From contig CAJJBI010000004.1 in NCBI GenBank assembly GCA_905182465.1, positions 250,001 to 314,000 on the forward strand: 64,000 bases of DNA. Reading direction: 5' to 3'. Numbering within the stretch: the first letter of the stretch is position 1; every line of letters begins with the position of its first letter. This DNA comes from Opitutaceae bacterium BACL24 MAG-120322-bin51 (GTDB lineage: Bacteria > Verrucomicrobiota > Verrucomicrobiia > Opitutales > Coraliomargaritaceae). Under the pieces are notes generated by a model, which did not search any database, was not told the DNA's origin, and worked only from the letters and a program-made list of their open reading frames with translations. A program made the translations under genes and the position numbers. Below, piece after piece: positions 9,196-19,000 of the stretch.

Positions 9196-10299
9196 TTAGT
9201 TAGCGAAGCGGAAGAGGGCGACGTCGCCATCCTTAAACTCGTATTCTTTACCTTCGAGGCGGTATTTGCCTGCGTCGCGGGCTTTGGCGACGTTGCCTGC
9301 AGCGATCAAATCATCGTAGGCGACTACTTCTGCTTTAATAAAGCCGTGCTCGAAGTCGGTATGAATGACGCCTGCGCACTGCGGTGCCTTCATGCCACTT
9401 TTAAATGTCCAAGCACGCACTTCTTGGACGCCGGCAGTGAAATAGGAGGCCAGCCCGAGCAGGTCATAAGTCGCACGGATGAGGAGCGATACGCCCGAGT
9501 CTTTGACCCCGAGGGATTCCAAATATTCGGCCGCTTCTTCGCCATCGAAATCAATCAGTTCGGCCTCAACGGCCGCGGAAACGGTGCAGGTGCCTGCGCC
9601 GTGGTGTTCCTCGGCAAACTTTTCAACTAGAGCGACGTATTGATTGCCAGAAGTGTCGGCCAGATCGCTCTCGGCCACATTGCAGGCATAGAGTACGCGC
9701 TTAGCGGAGAGCAGGCAAAGTCGCTTGAGCACTGCGTGCTCGTCCTCGTTCATGTCTAAAATAATTGCCGGCTTCGTCTCGTTGAGGTGAGGCAATAAAC
9801 GCTCAATCAGTTCCAGATTCTCAGCGGCCTCTTTGTCGCCCCCGCGGGCTTTTTTGACTAGCTTGTCCTGCTGGCTCTCCAGCGAGCTGATGTCAGAGAG
9901 GATGAGCTCGGTATTGATCACATCGATGTCACGGATCGGGTCGATTGAGCCCATGCTGTGGATGATGTCGTCATTATCGAAGCAGCGCACCACGTGCACG
10001 ATGGCATCGACCTCGCGGATATTGGCGAGGAACTTGTTGCCGAGCCCTTCGCCCTTACTTGCGCCTTCAACGAGGCCCGCGATATCTACAAATTCGATCG
10101 CGGCAGGTATGACCTTGTCCGTCTTCGCGATCTCTCGCAGAGGTTCCAATCGGGCGTCCGGCACTTGGACGACGCCCACGTTGGGATCGATCGTGCAAAA
10201 CGGATAGTTTGCCGACTCCGCCTTGCGCGTACGCGTAAGAGCGTTGAAGAGTGTACTTTTGCCCACATTGGGGAGACCTACAATACCAGCTTGAAGCAT
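9196..10299 (-). CDS. ychF: Obg-like ATPase/GTPase YchF
   Basis: A 367-residue translation-associated P-loop NTPase of the usual family length. G1 is GLPNVGKST (residues 8-16), followed by [14 protein letters not shown], the G3-like [16 protein letters not shown], and a C-terminal TGS-type domain with [17 protein letters not shown]. YchF binds ribosomes and is involved in stress and oxidation responses; unlike most Obg relatives it prefers ATP. It stands alone on the minus strand, divergent from the GlcD-type gene. Confidence 0.95.
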   Translation of the reverse strand: MLQAGIVGLPNVGKSTLFNALTRTRKAESANYPFCTIDPNVGVVQVPDARLEPLREIAKTDKVIPAAIEFVDIAGLVEGASKGEGLGNKFLANIREVDAIVHVVRCFDNDDIIHSMGSIDPIRDIDVINTELILSDISSLESQQDKLVKKARGGDKEAAENLELIERLLPHLNETKPAIILDMNEDEHAVLKRLCLLSAKRVLYACNVAESDLADTSGNQYVALVEKFAEEHHGAGTCTVSAAVEAELIDFDGEEAAEYLESLGVKDSGVSLLIRATYDLLGLASYFTAGVQEVRAWTFKSGMKAPQCAGVIHTDFEHGFIKAEVVAYDDLIAAGNVAKARDAGKYRLEGKEYEFKDGDVALFRFAN

Positions 10300-10493
10300 A
10301 GCCGCGAAAAGATGCCTTCATAGGCTAACAGTGCAATGAAAAATAGAAGTAGCGAAACGAGTGCCGGCTCCTCGATCTCGGAGCTAGTGTCACGCGTGAG
10401 AGCCTTGCGGGGTCACTGATCGCAGAAAAACTCGACAAAAAGACCTCCTAGAATTGCGATTTTAAGATCGAGTGGCTTTTTCTTTTCTATCAC

Positions 10494-10517
10494 AAGGAGA
10501 AAGCTATGGTGCAGTAA
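10494..10517 (+). promoter_or_regulatory. Shine-Dalgarno with a three-codon open frame directly before the oxidase start
   Basis: AAGGAG (10494-10499) is correctly spaced for the ATG at 10506, not for the gene's ATG at 10518. The 10506 ATG opens a Met-Val-Gln-stop frame whose TAA (10515-10517) directly abuts the gene's start codon. This would suit start-stop reinitiation. It could also be chance in a genome that mostly ignores Shine-Dalgarno sequences. Confidence 0.4.
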
Positions 10518-11975
10518 ATGAAAGCTAAGATGCAGAAGAAGATACATAAGGCAGCCAATGCCATGAGAGACCTGCGCAAACATTTGGCGGGCTGTGTGCT
10601 AGAGGACGACGCTAGCTGTTTCCGTGCTTCTTTGGATAACCTGAGGCTTTCGTCACTGCCACGTGCCGTCATTGCGATTAAAGACCCGACTGACGTTGGA
10701 GTCGTTCTCAAGATCGCCAACAAGTATGGCGTCCCAGTCACCTCGCGAGGTGCGGGCTCTTCCGCCACGGGCTCTGCTGTACCGATTCAAGGCGGCTGGG
10801 TGCTCGACCTCTCTGCCCTCGATCAGATCGAAATTGATCCTGTCGCACGCATCGCCACGGTCGGAGCGGGTGCTGTTACGGCCAATCTTCAAGAACAAGC
10901 TGAAGCGCTCGGCCTCTTTTATCCGCCCGACCCTTCCTCGAAAAAGTATTCCACTCTCGGGGGCAACATCGCTTGCAACGCTGGAGGTATGCGCTGTGTC
11001 AAATACGGCGTCACCCGCGACTATGTGTTTGGCCTCAAAGGCTTCCTCGCTGATGGCAGCCCATTTAAATTTGGACTGCCCATTAAGAAATATGTATCTG
11101 GCCTCAATCTGCGCGACCTTTTGATCGGATCCGAAGGCACACTCGGTGTCATCACTTCGGCCAACCTCAAGCTCATCCCTAAGCCAGAAAAACGCTGGAC
11201 GGGCATGTTCGCTTTCAAGAGCGAAGCGGCCGCGCTTAAAGCCGTGGTCGGACTCTTCAAAGTCGGCGTGAGCCCTTCCATCCTAGAGTTTCTTGATCGC
11301 CAGTCCGTGGGCTGTGCGGAAAAATTCACAGGCAAAGCGATTTTCGAAGGGCAGCCTCGCAGCTCGATCCTCCTAGTCGAACTCGACGGTTGTCCTGCCG
11401 AAGTCCGCCAGCAGCGTAAGTGTCTGCTCGACTACATGACAGACCTCGCCGCTGCCCACCGCGAAGCCCGCACTGAGGCGCAAGCCGAAAAACTATGGCA
11501 AGTCCGCCGGACCTGCTCACAGTCGATGTTTTCGCTCGCGGATACGAAGCTAAATGAAGATGTCGTCGTGCCCCTCGAAAAGCAGGCCGCATTGATTCGC
11601 TACACAATAGCGCTCAAAAATGAAATCGGCCTCGCCACGCCCACCTTTGGCCACGCTGGGGATGGTAATCTGCACGTGCATATCATGTATAACCGTGCGA
11701 GCAAAGCCGACGCAAAAAAAGCCAAAGCTGGCATCCATAAGCTCATGCAAAAGGTCGTTGATCTTGGTGGAGTTATTACAGGCGAACACGGCATTGGTCT
11801 GGCCAAGGCTCCCTTTATGGGGATACAGCATAGCCAAGCGGAGATCGCAGCGATGCGTTCTGTCAAAAAAGCCCTCGATCCACTAGGTATATTGAACCCT
11901 GGTAAAATCTTTGAACCATTCGAAGTCTGGGATCATGAGCTAGTCGACGTGCAACTGCCCTGGGATCACCGCTAG
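10518..11975 (+). CDS. FAD-binding oxidase, GlcD / D-lactate dehydrogenase type
   Basis: A 485-residue flavoprotein. Its FAD-binding type 4 (PCMH) domain includes SRGAGSSATGSAVP and PDPSSKKYSTLGGNIACNAG. The C-terminal FAD-oxidase domain carries GHAGDGNLHVHIMY and GVITGEHGIGLAKAPF, hallmarks of glycolate oxidase subunit GlcD and D-lactate dehydrogenases. It oxidises a 2-hydroxy acid to the 2-oxo acid and passes electrons to the respiratory chain. No GlcE or GlcF partner is present, so the substrate (glycolate, D-lactate or another hydroxy acid) is open. The start follows a tiny MVQ-stop frame, described separately. Confidence 0.85.
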   Translation: MKAKMQKKIHKAANAMRDLRKHLAGCVLEDDASCFRASLDNLRLSSLPRAVIAIKDPTDVGVVLKIANKYGVPVTSRGAGSSATGSAVPIQGGWVLDLSALDQIEIDPVARIATVGAGAVTANLQEQAEALGLFYPPDPSSKKYSTLGGNIACNAGGMRCVKYGVTRDYVFGLKGFLADGSPFKFGLPIKKYVSGLNLRDLLIGSEGTLGVITSANLKLIPKPEKRWTGMFAFKSEAAALKAVVGLFKVGVSPSILEFLDRQSVGCAEKFTGKAIFEGQPRSSILLVELDGCPAEVRQQRKCLLDYMTDLAAAHREARTEAQAEKLWQVRRTCSQSMFSLADTKLNEDVVVPLEKQAALIRYTIALKNEIGLATPTFGHAGDGNLHVHIMYNRASKADAKKAKAGIHKLMQKVVDLGGVITGEHGIGLAKAPFMGIQHSQAEIAAMRSVKKALDPLGILNPGKIFEPFEVWDHELVDVQLPWDHR

Positions 11976-12141
11976 GGTATCGGTGGGGAAGGTGCTATTG
12001 GTAGTGGTAGTCGTTTTGATTAAAGGTGCAGGGCAGTAGGGTGTCAGCACGCGGGAGTGCCTTTAAGCCGGGCTCCTTATTGGGAAAATGTAGATTGACA
12101 GAGAGGTTAAATAGGATGTGCTTCCGATCTTCATTTGGTAC

Positions 12142-12219
12142 CGGGGCATAGCGCAGTCTGGCTAGCGCACCTGCTTTGGGAGCAGGGGGTCGGGGGTTCG
12201 AATCCCTCTGCCCCGACCA
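12142..12219 (+). tRNA. tRNA-Pro (anticodon UGG)
   Basis: Acceptor CGGGGCA pairs with TGCCCCG, then discriminator A and encoded CCA. The D arm is TAGCGCAGTCTGGCTAGCGC. The anticodon stem CCTGC/GCAGG encloses TTTGGGA, giving anticodon TGG. The T loop is TTCGAAT. The gene is 78 nt including CCA. Its 3' end and terminator are repeated twice downstream; see the repeat entry. Confidence 0.95.
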
Positions 12220-12565
12220 AATTAAACCTTCGCGTAAGCGGAGGTTTTTTGTGTCGCTAAGGGTAGTGGATTCGAAAAGAGCTGCCTAGCAGCGATGTGG
12301 CGTAGCCGCACCTTAGGTTCGACGTAGAGAGCACCGCGAACGAAGATGGCCCGCAATCCCTCTGCCCCGACCAAATTAAACCTTCGCGCAAGCGGAGGTT
12401 TTTTGTGTCGCTAAGGGCAGTGGATTCGAAAAGAGCTGCCTAGCAGCGATGTGGCGTAGCCACACCTTAGGTTCGACGTAGAGAGCACAGCGAACGAAGA
12501 TGGCACCGCAATCCCTCTGCCCCGACCAAATTAAACCTTCGCGTAAGCGGAGGTTTTTTTGTGCC
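12201..12565 (+). repeat. Tandem ~155-bp repeat built from the tRNA-Pro 3' end plus its terminator
   Basis: The segment AATCCCTCTGCCCCGACCAA, which is the T-arm 3' half, acceptor 3' strand and CCA of tRNA-Pro, starts at 12201 (in the tRNA), 12355 and 12510. Each copy is followed by the same terminator hairpin. Units 1 (12201-12354) and 2 (12355-12509) are almost identical over 154-155 bp, differing at about five or six positions; the third is cut off after ~56 bp. Between terminators each unit holds small possible hairpins: GCTGC-CTA-GCAGC, GTGGC-GTA-GCCRC and GTTCG...CGAAC. One difference between units turns a U-G pair into a U-A pair in the second of these. The layout resembles E. coli tyrT/rtT. 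No protein frame is convincing. Confidence 0.85.
12224..12250 (+). terminator. Intrinsic terminator of tRNA-Pro (first of three copies)
   Basis: AAACCTTCGC (12224-12233) pairs with GCGGAGGTTT (12238-12247) around a GTAA loop, giving ten pairs with one G-U, followed by six T. The same hairpin recurs near 12378-12404 and 12533-12560 inside the tandem repeat. Confidence 0.85.
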
Positions 12566-12693
12566 TAGAGGCGCGAATAAATAGGTAATATTTAAAATAT
12601 TAGCCGAGCTTGCCCCAAAAGCCATCAATGTATTTTATCACAGCTAGCATTAGTCGGTACGACTATTGTTACCATTCCCTCTCACCCATAATT

Positions 12694-13603
12694 ATGCCAA
12701 AAGTCTTACACTTACTTTACGCCATTGCTCTATTATTTGGGAGCTACTCAGTCGGCTTCGCTTTGGAACTGGAGTCGGGATCCTATACGATCAATCAAGA
12801 TTGGTCGCAGGAGCAGGACTATGGGCGCAGCTATTTTGTGCACGCGCCTGATGGTGTGGAGCCCTTGCCGCTGTTCATCTTTCTGCATGGCAACGGCGGC
12901 AATGCAGAGAGGTCGATGGCAGGCTTTATAAAGCGGCACAAGGAATTATCCAAGCGCTACAACATAGTCTTTGCGCAGGGGTATTTGAAGAGCTGGAATA
13001 TTGTATCGGAGCGCTCACAGGCACCAGATCGCGAGTTTATTGAAGCGATCGTTGCGGAGCTCGCAGAGTATTCAAATGTGCAAGCCAGTGGCGCGGTATT
13101 GATGGGCAGTTCCAATGGGGCGGCTTTGGTCAATCAATTCGCGATCGAGACGAAGTTGGATCATTTTAGTCATTACATCACGGTCGTCAGCCAGTTGAAT
13201 GCCTGGCAGCATGATGGCACCGCTTTCAAGGCGAAGGGGAGTGATAACAATTATACCGAATCAGTCGTCCCGCTGAGAGGAAAGTGCTTATTGAATGTAT
13301 CCGGTGTGGACGACAGATTGGTGCCGTATTCAGGCGGCCCGTCCAGAGCGATTCGCGCAAAAAATGGAAAGCTGGCTTTTGTTGATGCGGAGAAATCCAT
13401 CTATTCTCTGGGCGCAGCACTATGGTTATACGGGCGAGCAATTGAGCCAACCCAGCGAATCTAGCGAGGCAATGGACACCTTTAGTTACTTAGATGGAAC
13501 CGTGATTCATTATAAAATGAAGACACGCGGTCACAATGCAGGTGGCGGACTCACCGAAGCGATGCTGCTCAAATTTTTGGATCAATCGAGCGCATTAAGG
13601 TAA
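12694..13603 (+). pseudogene. Secreted PHB-depolymerase-like esterase, one-base frameshift near the 3' end
   Basis: An alpha/beta hydrolase with an N-terminal signal peptide (MPKVLHLLYAIALLFGSYSV then GFA). The ATG at 12694 is chosen over 12610 because it begins the signal sequence. The oxyanion-hole region is FLHGNGGNAE, the nucleophile elbow is MGSSNGA, and the acid lies in SGVDDRLVPYSGG. The first frame stops at 13464. The family's C-terminal part, WAQHYGYTGEQ to TRGHNAGGG with the catalytic His, lies in the next frame up to 13603. One extra base near 13405-13412 explains the break, and the triad is complete once it is corrected. The enzyme probably hydrolyses a polyester or carbohydrate ester outside the cytoplasm; the substrate is unknown. 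Confidence 0.75.
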
Positions 13604-13662
13604 ATTATCGCGTCAGCTCAAACGCGTACACTTTAATCAAACCAGCCAGGCGCGAGCAGTCT

Positions 13663-15598
13663 CTAGCGCTTACGACGTACTTTTGATTCAGACACAGTCG
13701 CAAGGACCGCGGCTACCTCGAAACTGATGTCCGGATCGTTGGCAAACTGTTCAAAGGCATCGTGCAGATAGTGTTGGATGTAATCGTCTGGCTTTAAATA
13801 CAGATTCACCATCGCCTGTTTAAATTCTGCCGTTGGCGCTTTCTCCACAGCGACCACGATCTGGTTTAGTTTGAGCTTATCCCAACCTCCGACCTCTTTG
13901 CTTTTCACCATACGCCCCAAGCCAGATTGCGCGGCTTTAATATCGCTCGCACTGACATTGGGCCTCGAGATTACCTCAAGCCAGACCTCGCTCGCTTCCA
14001 TGTGCGGCCAACGCTGCAAGGTCTTTAATGCCGCTGGTCGCAAGGACGATCCAGTATCGGCAATCTGTTGCTGGATGTAGGCCAAAAGTTTATCACCTGC
14101 GACCGCATCCGCGATCACTAGTAAATCGCCACGTATCGCATCATTGCCCGCGGCTTTAAGTGCCGGCACAAAAACCGAATCCCACAAGAGATCTGGATCG
14201 CCATAATTAAGACACAAACGCTTCAGGCTCTTTTGTGCAGGTCGCTTTACAGAGTCGCCTAATACGATGAACTGCGCCATCGCCTGGCAACTCTCAACCG
14301 TGCCAAGCACTTCTAAGGCCTTCATACATTCGACGCGTAGATCGTCCGGATTACCTGGCGCGATAGTGCGATTAAACAACTCTGCAGCGCCCTCGGCATT
14401 GCGCAAAGCGAGTAGCTGCATGGCAGCGGAACGTTGCTTGAGATCACTCGACTCCTCGACGGTTTCAAATAGTTCGTTATCCATTGTCGCGAGGTCGAGC
14501 TTCGCCAGCGCTTTACCCGCATCTTCGTCAGATTCATTTAAAAATAGTGCGTACAGCGTCGAGAAACTCGCACTGCCCCCGATCACCCCCAGTGTGAAAA
14601 TCGCCTGTTTGCGAACCGCCTGATCCGCACTCGAAAGTAGCGCGATGACGCTCGCCTCGGCACTCGTAATCTCCTGCTCTGCAATGCCCGAAAGAATGAT
14701 CAACTGATCCTCGGGGGCGCGTGAAGCTAAGCCATCGAGTAAGATCACTTGCAAAGTAGGCTCGGCCATCGCGGTGCCAAGCATCGCACTACGTAGCGGT
14801 GAAGGCGCTTCGTCGACTGCAGCTTGCAATACTGCCACTGCTTCGGTGGCGTCTTTCTTTAACAAGGCAACAAATGCCGCTTCCGCGACGCCCACATTCG
14901 CCGCCGACGAAATCAAAGCCTTGCAGGTGCTTGCATCGGCGCCTGTGGCGAGCATAGCCAATTCAATGGCAGCACGACTTCCTTCAGGCGCATTTGTATG
15001 CGCCACCTTCAATTCGGAATAGACTGAAGACTCGTCCAGCAAGACAAGCGCATTCGCCGCCTGTACGACTGTGCCAGCATCGTCGGACTTTAGCAGTGGC
15101 ACGATTGCCTTGGCAACACGCCCATCCCCACGGAAGGCAAAGCCATCGATATAAGCACGCTTTTCTGTATCGCTAGCACGCAGCATTGCCCGAGATAAGA
15201 CCGCAGTCGCTTCAGGTGCGGGATTCGCGACCAACGCGCGACGTGCGCAATCACGCAACTCGGCATCGGAGCTGTTTAGATAGCTTGCAATCACTGGTAC
15301 TGAAGCCTCGCTGCCGGTTAGCTCCAGCATTCGCAATAGCCACACTTGAGCGGGATGACTGGGATCGGACTGTAAGATCTGCAAAGCTTCCTGCTCCAAT
15401 ACCATGCGAGCGTTCGCATCTGCGGTCGGGGCCGTTGAGTCGGTTAGTATCTGCTGGATGCTGCTGGCGCGCTTTGGTGCGTGCATTAACTTGATCCGAG
15501 TCAAGCTGAGCGGCCAGCTCGCTGAGACTTTGCGCAGATGCCGTCATCAACAATACGATCAGGCTACAGAGCGCAAATAATAGAAATTTGGATTTCAT
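13663..15598 (-). pseudogene. Exported HEAT-repeat protein, one-base frameshift near the 5' end
   Basis: The N-terminus (ATG 15598) is a signal peptide, MKSKFLLFALCSLIVLLMTA then SAQ, followed by LSELAAQLDSDQVNARTKA. The frame then breaks near 15465, and the next frame continues SIQQILTDSTAPTADANARM for about 600 residues of alanine- and leucine-rich helical repeats typical of HEAT/PBS-lyase scaffolds. One extra base explains the break. HEAT proteins mediate protein contacts; no catalytic motif is seen. It starts 19 bp after the oxidoreductase gene and is probably in the same operon. The break may be an assembly error, because the rest is fully open. Confidence 0.72.
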
Positions 15599-15617
15599 GT
15601 AAAATAGATTGAGGTGA

Positions 15618-16901
15618 TCAAACGGGCAACTCGTAACCCGCACGACGTGGACGATCCTGCCAGCGACGGGCATATTCATCACCCACAATTTGTTCGGCGA
15701 CGGGATCCCATTTGATCGGACGTTTCAAACGCTCAGCGATTCCAGCTAGCTGGCAAATCGTTGCGGTCCGGTGACCAATATTGACATCACAAATCGGCTT
15801 GGCGCGACTTTTAATACACTCGACCCAGTTGTCCTGCTGATTACGTGATACATATAAGTGTACATCCGAAGGCTTAAGCGGACGACCCGCCAAATCGCTC
15901 GGCGTCGTCGCAATGCGACCGCCTCGGTCTACCATCACTTCGCCCTCAGTGCCTACAAAGCGAATCGCATATCCCTTACGGTCGCCGTGGTCGCGAATCA
16001 CTTTCACACCATCGCCGTATTCATAGGAATGATACTTCGCCCCTTCATGTCCTTTCGGATAGAAAGCCGCAGGCCCGGAGTCATCCCGCCCGAGCGCCCA
16101 TTGAACGATGTCGTAGTGATGCGCACCCCAATCGCCATTTTTGCGAGAGCCATACTCCCAGTAACAGCGCCAACCGCCGCCATAGTTACCTTCAACGCGA
16201 TTGAAAGAATACGGCTCATATGGGGCAGGGCCGAGCCAACGATCATAGTCAAAGCCTTCGGGGATCGGCTCCTCTGCCCGAAGCACTGGTTGCGGAAACC
16301 CGCCAAGCCCCACCATTACCTCTTTGACCTTCCCGATGTAACCATTGCGCACCAATTCGGCTGCCTTGCGAAAGGCACTGTCTGAACGCTGCATCGAACC
16401 CACTTGAAGAATACGACCATAGCGCTCACAGGCAGTCACCATAGCTTTGCCCTCTTCGATCGTCAGCGTCATTGGCTTTTCGACATAGACATCCTGCCCT
16501 GCGCGCATCGCGGCAATCGAAATTGCAGCGTGCCAATGATCTGGAGTGCAGACCACTACGGCGTCCACTGAGGGGTCATTCACGATGTCTTCGTGATACG
16601 GCGTCGCCTTGCACTCGCCGCCCCGTTTTTTCATCTCACCCAAGCCGTATGTCCGAGCTTCGGGCTTCACGTCGCAGACCCACAGGGGCTGCACATCCTG
16701 GCGGCTAGCAATGCTGAAGTGCGACCCGATCTGTAGGCCAATGCCCACGTAAGCTAGATTAATGCGACTGTTCGGACCGACACGACCATTCAGGCCAAGG
16801 GTCTCGGCTCGTAGAATCATGGGGGCCACTGAGGCAGTCACGCAAAGGGCCGCACTTTTTTTGAGGAAGGAGCGCCGTTTGAGGATTTTTTTGGAGTTCA
16901 T
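15618..16901 (-). CDS. Tat-exported Gfo/Idh/MocA family oxidoreductase
   Basis: A 427-residue protein with a twin-arginine signal ([19 protein letters not shown], residues ~9-27). The N-terminal Rossmann NAD(P)-binding domain contains [14 protein letters not shown] and [18 protein letters not shown]. The motif [12 protein letters not shown] carries the family's conserved EKP lysine. The C-terminal alpha/beta domain has [17 protein letters not shown]. Many members oxidise or reduce sugars or cyclitols, and exported forms are numerous in Verrucomicrobiota and Planctomycetota that degrade polysaccharides. The substrate is unknown. It lies between efp and the HEAT-repeat gene on the minus strand. 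Confidence 0.87.
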   Translation of the reverse strand: MNSKKILKRRSFLKKSAALCVTASVAPMILRAETLGLNGRVGPNSRINLAYVGIGLQIGSHFSIASRQDVQPLWVCDVKPEARTYGLGEMKKRGGECKATPYHEDIVNDPSVDAVVVCTPDHWHAAISIAAMRAGQDVYVEKPMTLTIEEGKAMVTACERYGRILQVGSMQRSDSAFRKAAELVRNGYIGKVKEVMVGLGGFPQPVLRAEEPIPEGFDYDRWLGPAPYEPYSFNRVEGNYGGGWRCYWEYGSRKNGDWGAHHYDIVQWALGRDDSGPAAFYPKGHEGAKYHSYEYGDGVKVIRDHGDRKGYAIRFVGTEGEVMVDRGGRIATTPSDLAGRPLKPSDVHLYVSRNQQDNWVECIKSRAKPICDVNIGHRTATICQLAGIAERLKRPIKWDPVAEQIVGDEYARRWQDRPRRAGYELPV

Positions 16902-16998
16902 ACGTTTAAAATTCTGCCAGATTTTTATTTGACACCTTCGCTCATGGCCATGCGCTCGCGCGTCATGCCACGCAGCATCGCATTGCGCGACTTATGGA

Positions 16999-17556
16999 CT
17001 AAGCGCGACCTCCATAGGATCGGTCGGCGGTGTTTACCTTAATGGTTTCGCCCTCTTTGATGAAGAGCGGCACCTGCACCGTGAGACCGGTCTCAAGTGT
17101 GGCGGGCTTTTGCACGTTGCTTGCGGTGTCACCTTTGACGCCTTCGGCGGATTCAGTGACCTTCATTTCAATCGATGCGGGTAGATCGATCGAGATTGGT
17201 TTGTCGTCCACATGGAGGATGCTGTAAGCCTGCGTCTCGACTAGAAAGTCCTTCGCCTCTTCGATCAGTCCTTCGTCGAGGATGACATCCTCAAAAGTCT
17301 CGGGATCCATGAAATGGTAACCGTCCGCATCGACGTAGCTGAACTCTAGCTTTACCATGTCGGTGTGCATGATTTCAACGCTATCTGTGGTGCGGATCTT
17401 GGTGTTGGTACTCGCGCCTGAACTCAGGTTGCGCATGGTGACTTGCATGAAGCCAGCCTGGCGGCCTTGCGTGCGGTGTTGGACATCCAGCACGAGGTGC
17501 GGGGTGTTTTGGTAGTTGAGGACTTTGCCTTTACGAACGTCTGTAGGAGATGCCAT
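16999..17556 (-). CDS. efp: Translation elongation factor P
   Basis: A 185-residue, three-domain EF-P, which relieves ribosome stalling at polyproline. The N-terminal KOW-like domain starts MASPTDVRKGKVLNYQ, the central OB domain has KIRTTDSVEIMHTDMVKLEF, and the C-terminal OB domain includes LETGLTVQVPLFIKEGETIK. The tip loop that normally reads PGKG (Lys34) here reads TQGRQAGF, placing Arg at residue 32. Arg32 is the residue rhamnosylated by EarP in some proteobacteria, but neither EarP nor EpmA is in the window and the surrounding loop differs. No Shine-Dalgarno precedes the ATG. Confidence 0.95.
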   Translation of the reverse strand: MASPTDVRKGKVLNYQNTPHLVLDVQHRTQGRQAGFMQVTMRNLSSGASTNTKIRTTDSVEIMHTDMVKLEFSYVDADGYHFMDPETFEDVILDEGLIEEAKDFLVETQAYSILHVDDKPISIDLPASIEMKVTESAEGVKGDTASNVQKPATLETGLTVQVPLFIKEGETIKVNTADRSYGGRA

Positions 17557-17645
17557 GTGTATGTTGGATTAAAACGTTAAATTTTTCAGTGCCGCGAGAG
17601 CCTGTCAAGGGCGCTCGGGTCTATGTTAAGAATTCCTGTTCTGTT

Positions 17646-18909
17646 CTAGCGAACTGCTTTTTTCATCCTGATATTCACGCTAATCGAATCGACGATTTTT
17701 ACGGATGAGGGGATCTTCCATGGCGCTAATTTGCCTCGGCAATGATTGCGGATTGTGCGCTTCCATGTCCGCGATCCTTCGTCACCGCTCACCACTATCT
17801 CGCAGGCGACGGCGCTCCCCGTGATAGGGGCTTCCATGCCGTAAATACTGACCGCTTCAATACCTTCGATCTCGTTTAAGATGGCTCTCGACCTCGGAGG
17901 GGTGCACTTTTTGACCACCCACGTTGATGACTGCGCTGGCGCGGCCAATGATTCTGAGATTGTTGTGTTCGTCTGTTTCGACGAGGTCGCCGGTGCGATA
18001 CCAGCCGTCCGCCTCAAGGCCTTTGTCGGCAGCATTTAGGTACCCGAGGACTCGTGAAGGTGTTTTTAGCCAGAGCTCTTCTTCGATGATTTTCCACTGT
18101 GTATCTGAATCTTCGATACGAAAAAAGAGACTTTCATTACCGATGCTTTTGATCCGAATGGCACCTGTTTCGCTAGTGCCAAACTTTTGCTGAAGTTGTG
18201 CATTGGGGAAAGCTTTGGCGAGTCGGTTCAAAACTTTCTGCGGCATCGCTTCTGCGCCGTAAGCGATGATTTCGACGGTGCTAAGATCATGCTCTTGGGC
18301 AGTACCTGAGAGCAGCATTAGGTTTAAGAAGGTCGGGGAGGCGGGTAGGACGTTAACTTTATGTGAGGCGATAGCTAGGCCCGCCGCTTCAGGGCTGCGA
18401 GTTTCGGGCACAACGAGCGTTGATCCGGAAAAAAGACAACGGAAGGCGGAGTCGAGCCCGCCGATGTGGTCAATTAGTAGCAGGAGGAGGGAGTGATCCT
18501 TGCGATCACTTAAATTTTTATAGCGGCCAAGGAGGGCATCGAGATTATGTAGCATGCCTTTGGGCTCGCCGCTTGTGCCGCTGCTGAAGAGCACGAGCCC
18601 ACTGCCTTCGAGTTGATTATAAAGCTGCGAAGAATTGGCGACTAATCGCCTATTATCTTGCTCGGCTTCGGGTAGCTCAGCGGGTAGCGGCAGGGCGATG
18701 TGGCCGGTCTCTCCGACGGCAAGGAGCATGGCGAGGCCTTCGATCGTGGTCGGTGCTTGCACCTCAATGACGGCCGCACCTTTGCTTGGAAGTTGCGTGG
18801 CCGCGTGGTCAATAAGCTTAATGAACTCGGCATAGCTCCACGCCTTGCCTGCTTCGTGGCAGGCGATACGATCGCCGCAGGAGGCTAGTTTTTGGCGGAT
18901 CCAAGTCAT
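17646..18909 (-). pseudogene. AMP-dependent acyl ligase (ANL superfamily), frameshifted near the 3' end
   Basis: A class I adenylate-forming enzyme. It shows LFSSGTSGEPKG (A3, residues 107-118), YGAEAMP, FGTSETGAI (A5), YRTGDL (A7), GRASAVINVGGQKVHPSEVE (A8) and, in the next frame, the catalytic-lysine end SISVNIRMKKAVR. The first frame stops at 17857; the C-terminal domain continues as ILNEIEGIEAVSIYG in a shifted frame to 17646. One extra or two missing bases near 17884 account for the break. At ~420 residues it is short, like MenE-type ligases, but its place after an SDR and an ACP points to activation of an acyl group for loading onto that carrier. MenE itself cannot be excluded. Confidence 0.72.
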
Positions 18910-19000
18910 TGTTTATTTTGAGGGCACGCTTGCTCGATGCTTTGGAAAGCTGCTGGAAAATGGGTGTTATCGCATGCCTCGATAAGAGTCACGATTGCGC

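Noticed and set aside
12201-12565. Integrated element bounded by tRNA-Pro attachment sites
   Set aside because: The copies are only ~155 bp apart, each retains the terminator, and no integrase or cargo gene lies between or beside them. Old att duplication remains possible but no element is present.
17646-18909. Calling the AMP ligase menE because menF is in the window
   Set aside because: menF is 38 kb away, while the ligase adjoins an ACP and an SDR; the family motifs do not separate MenE from other short acyl ligases.
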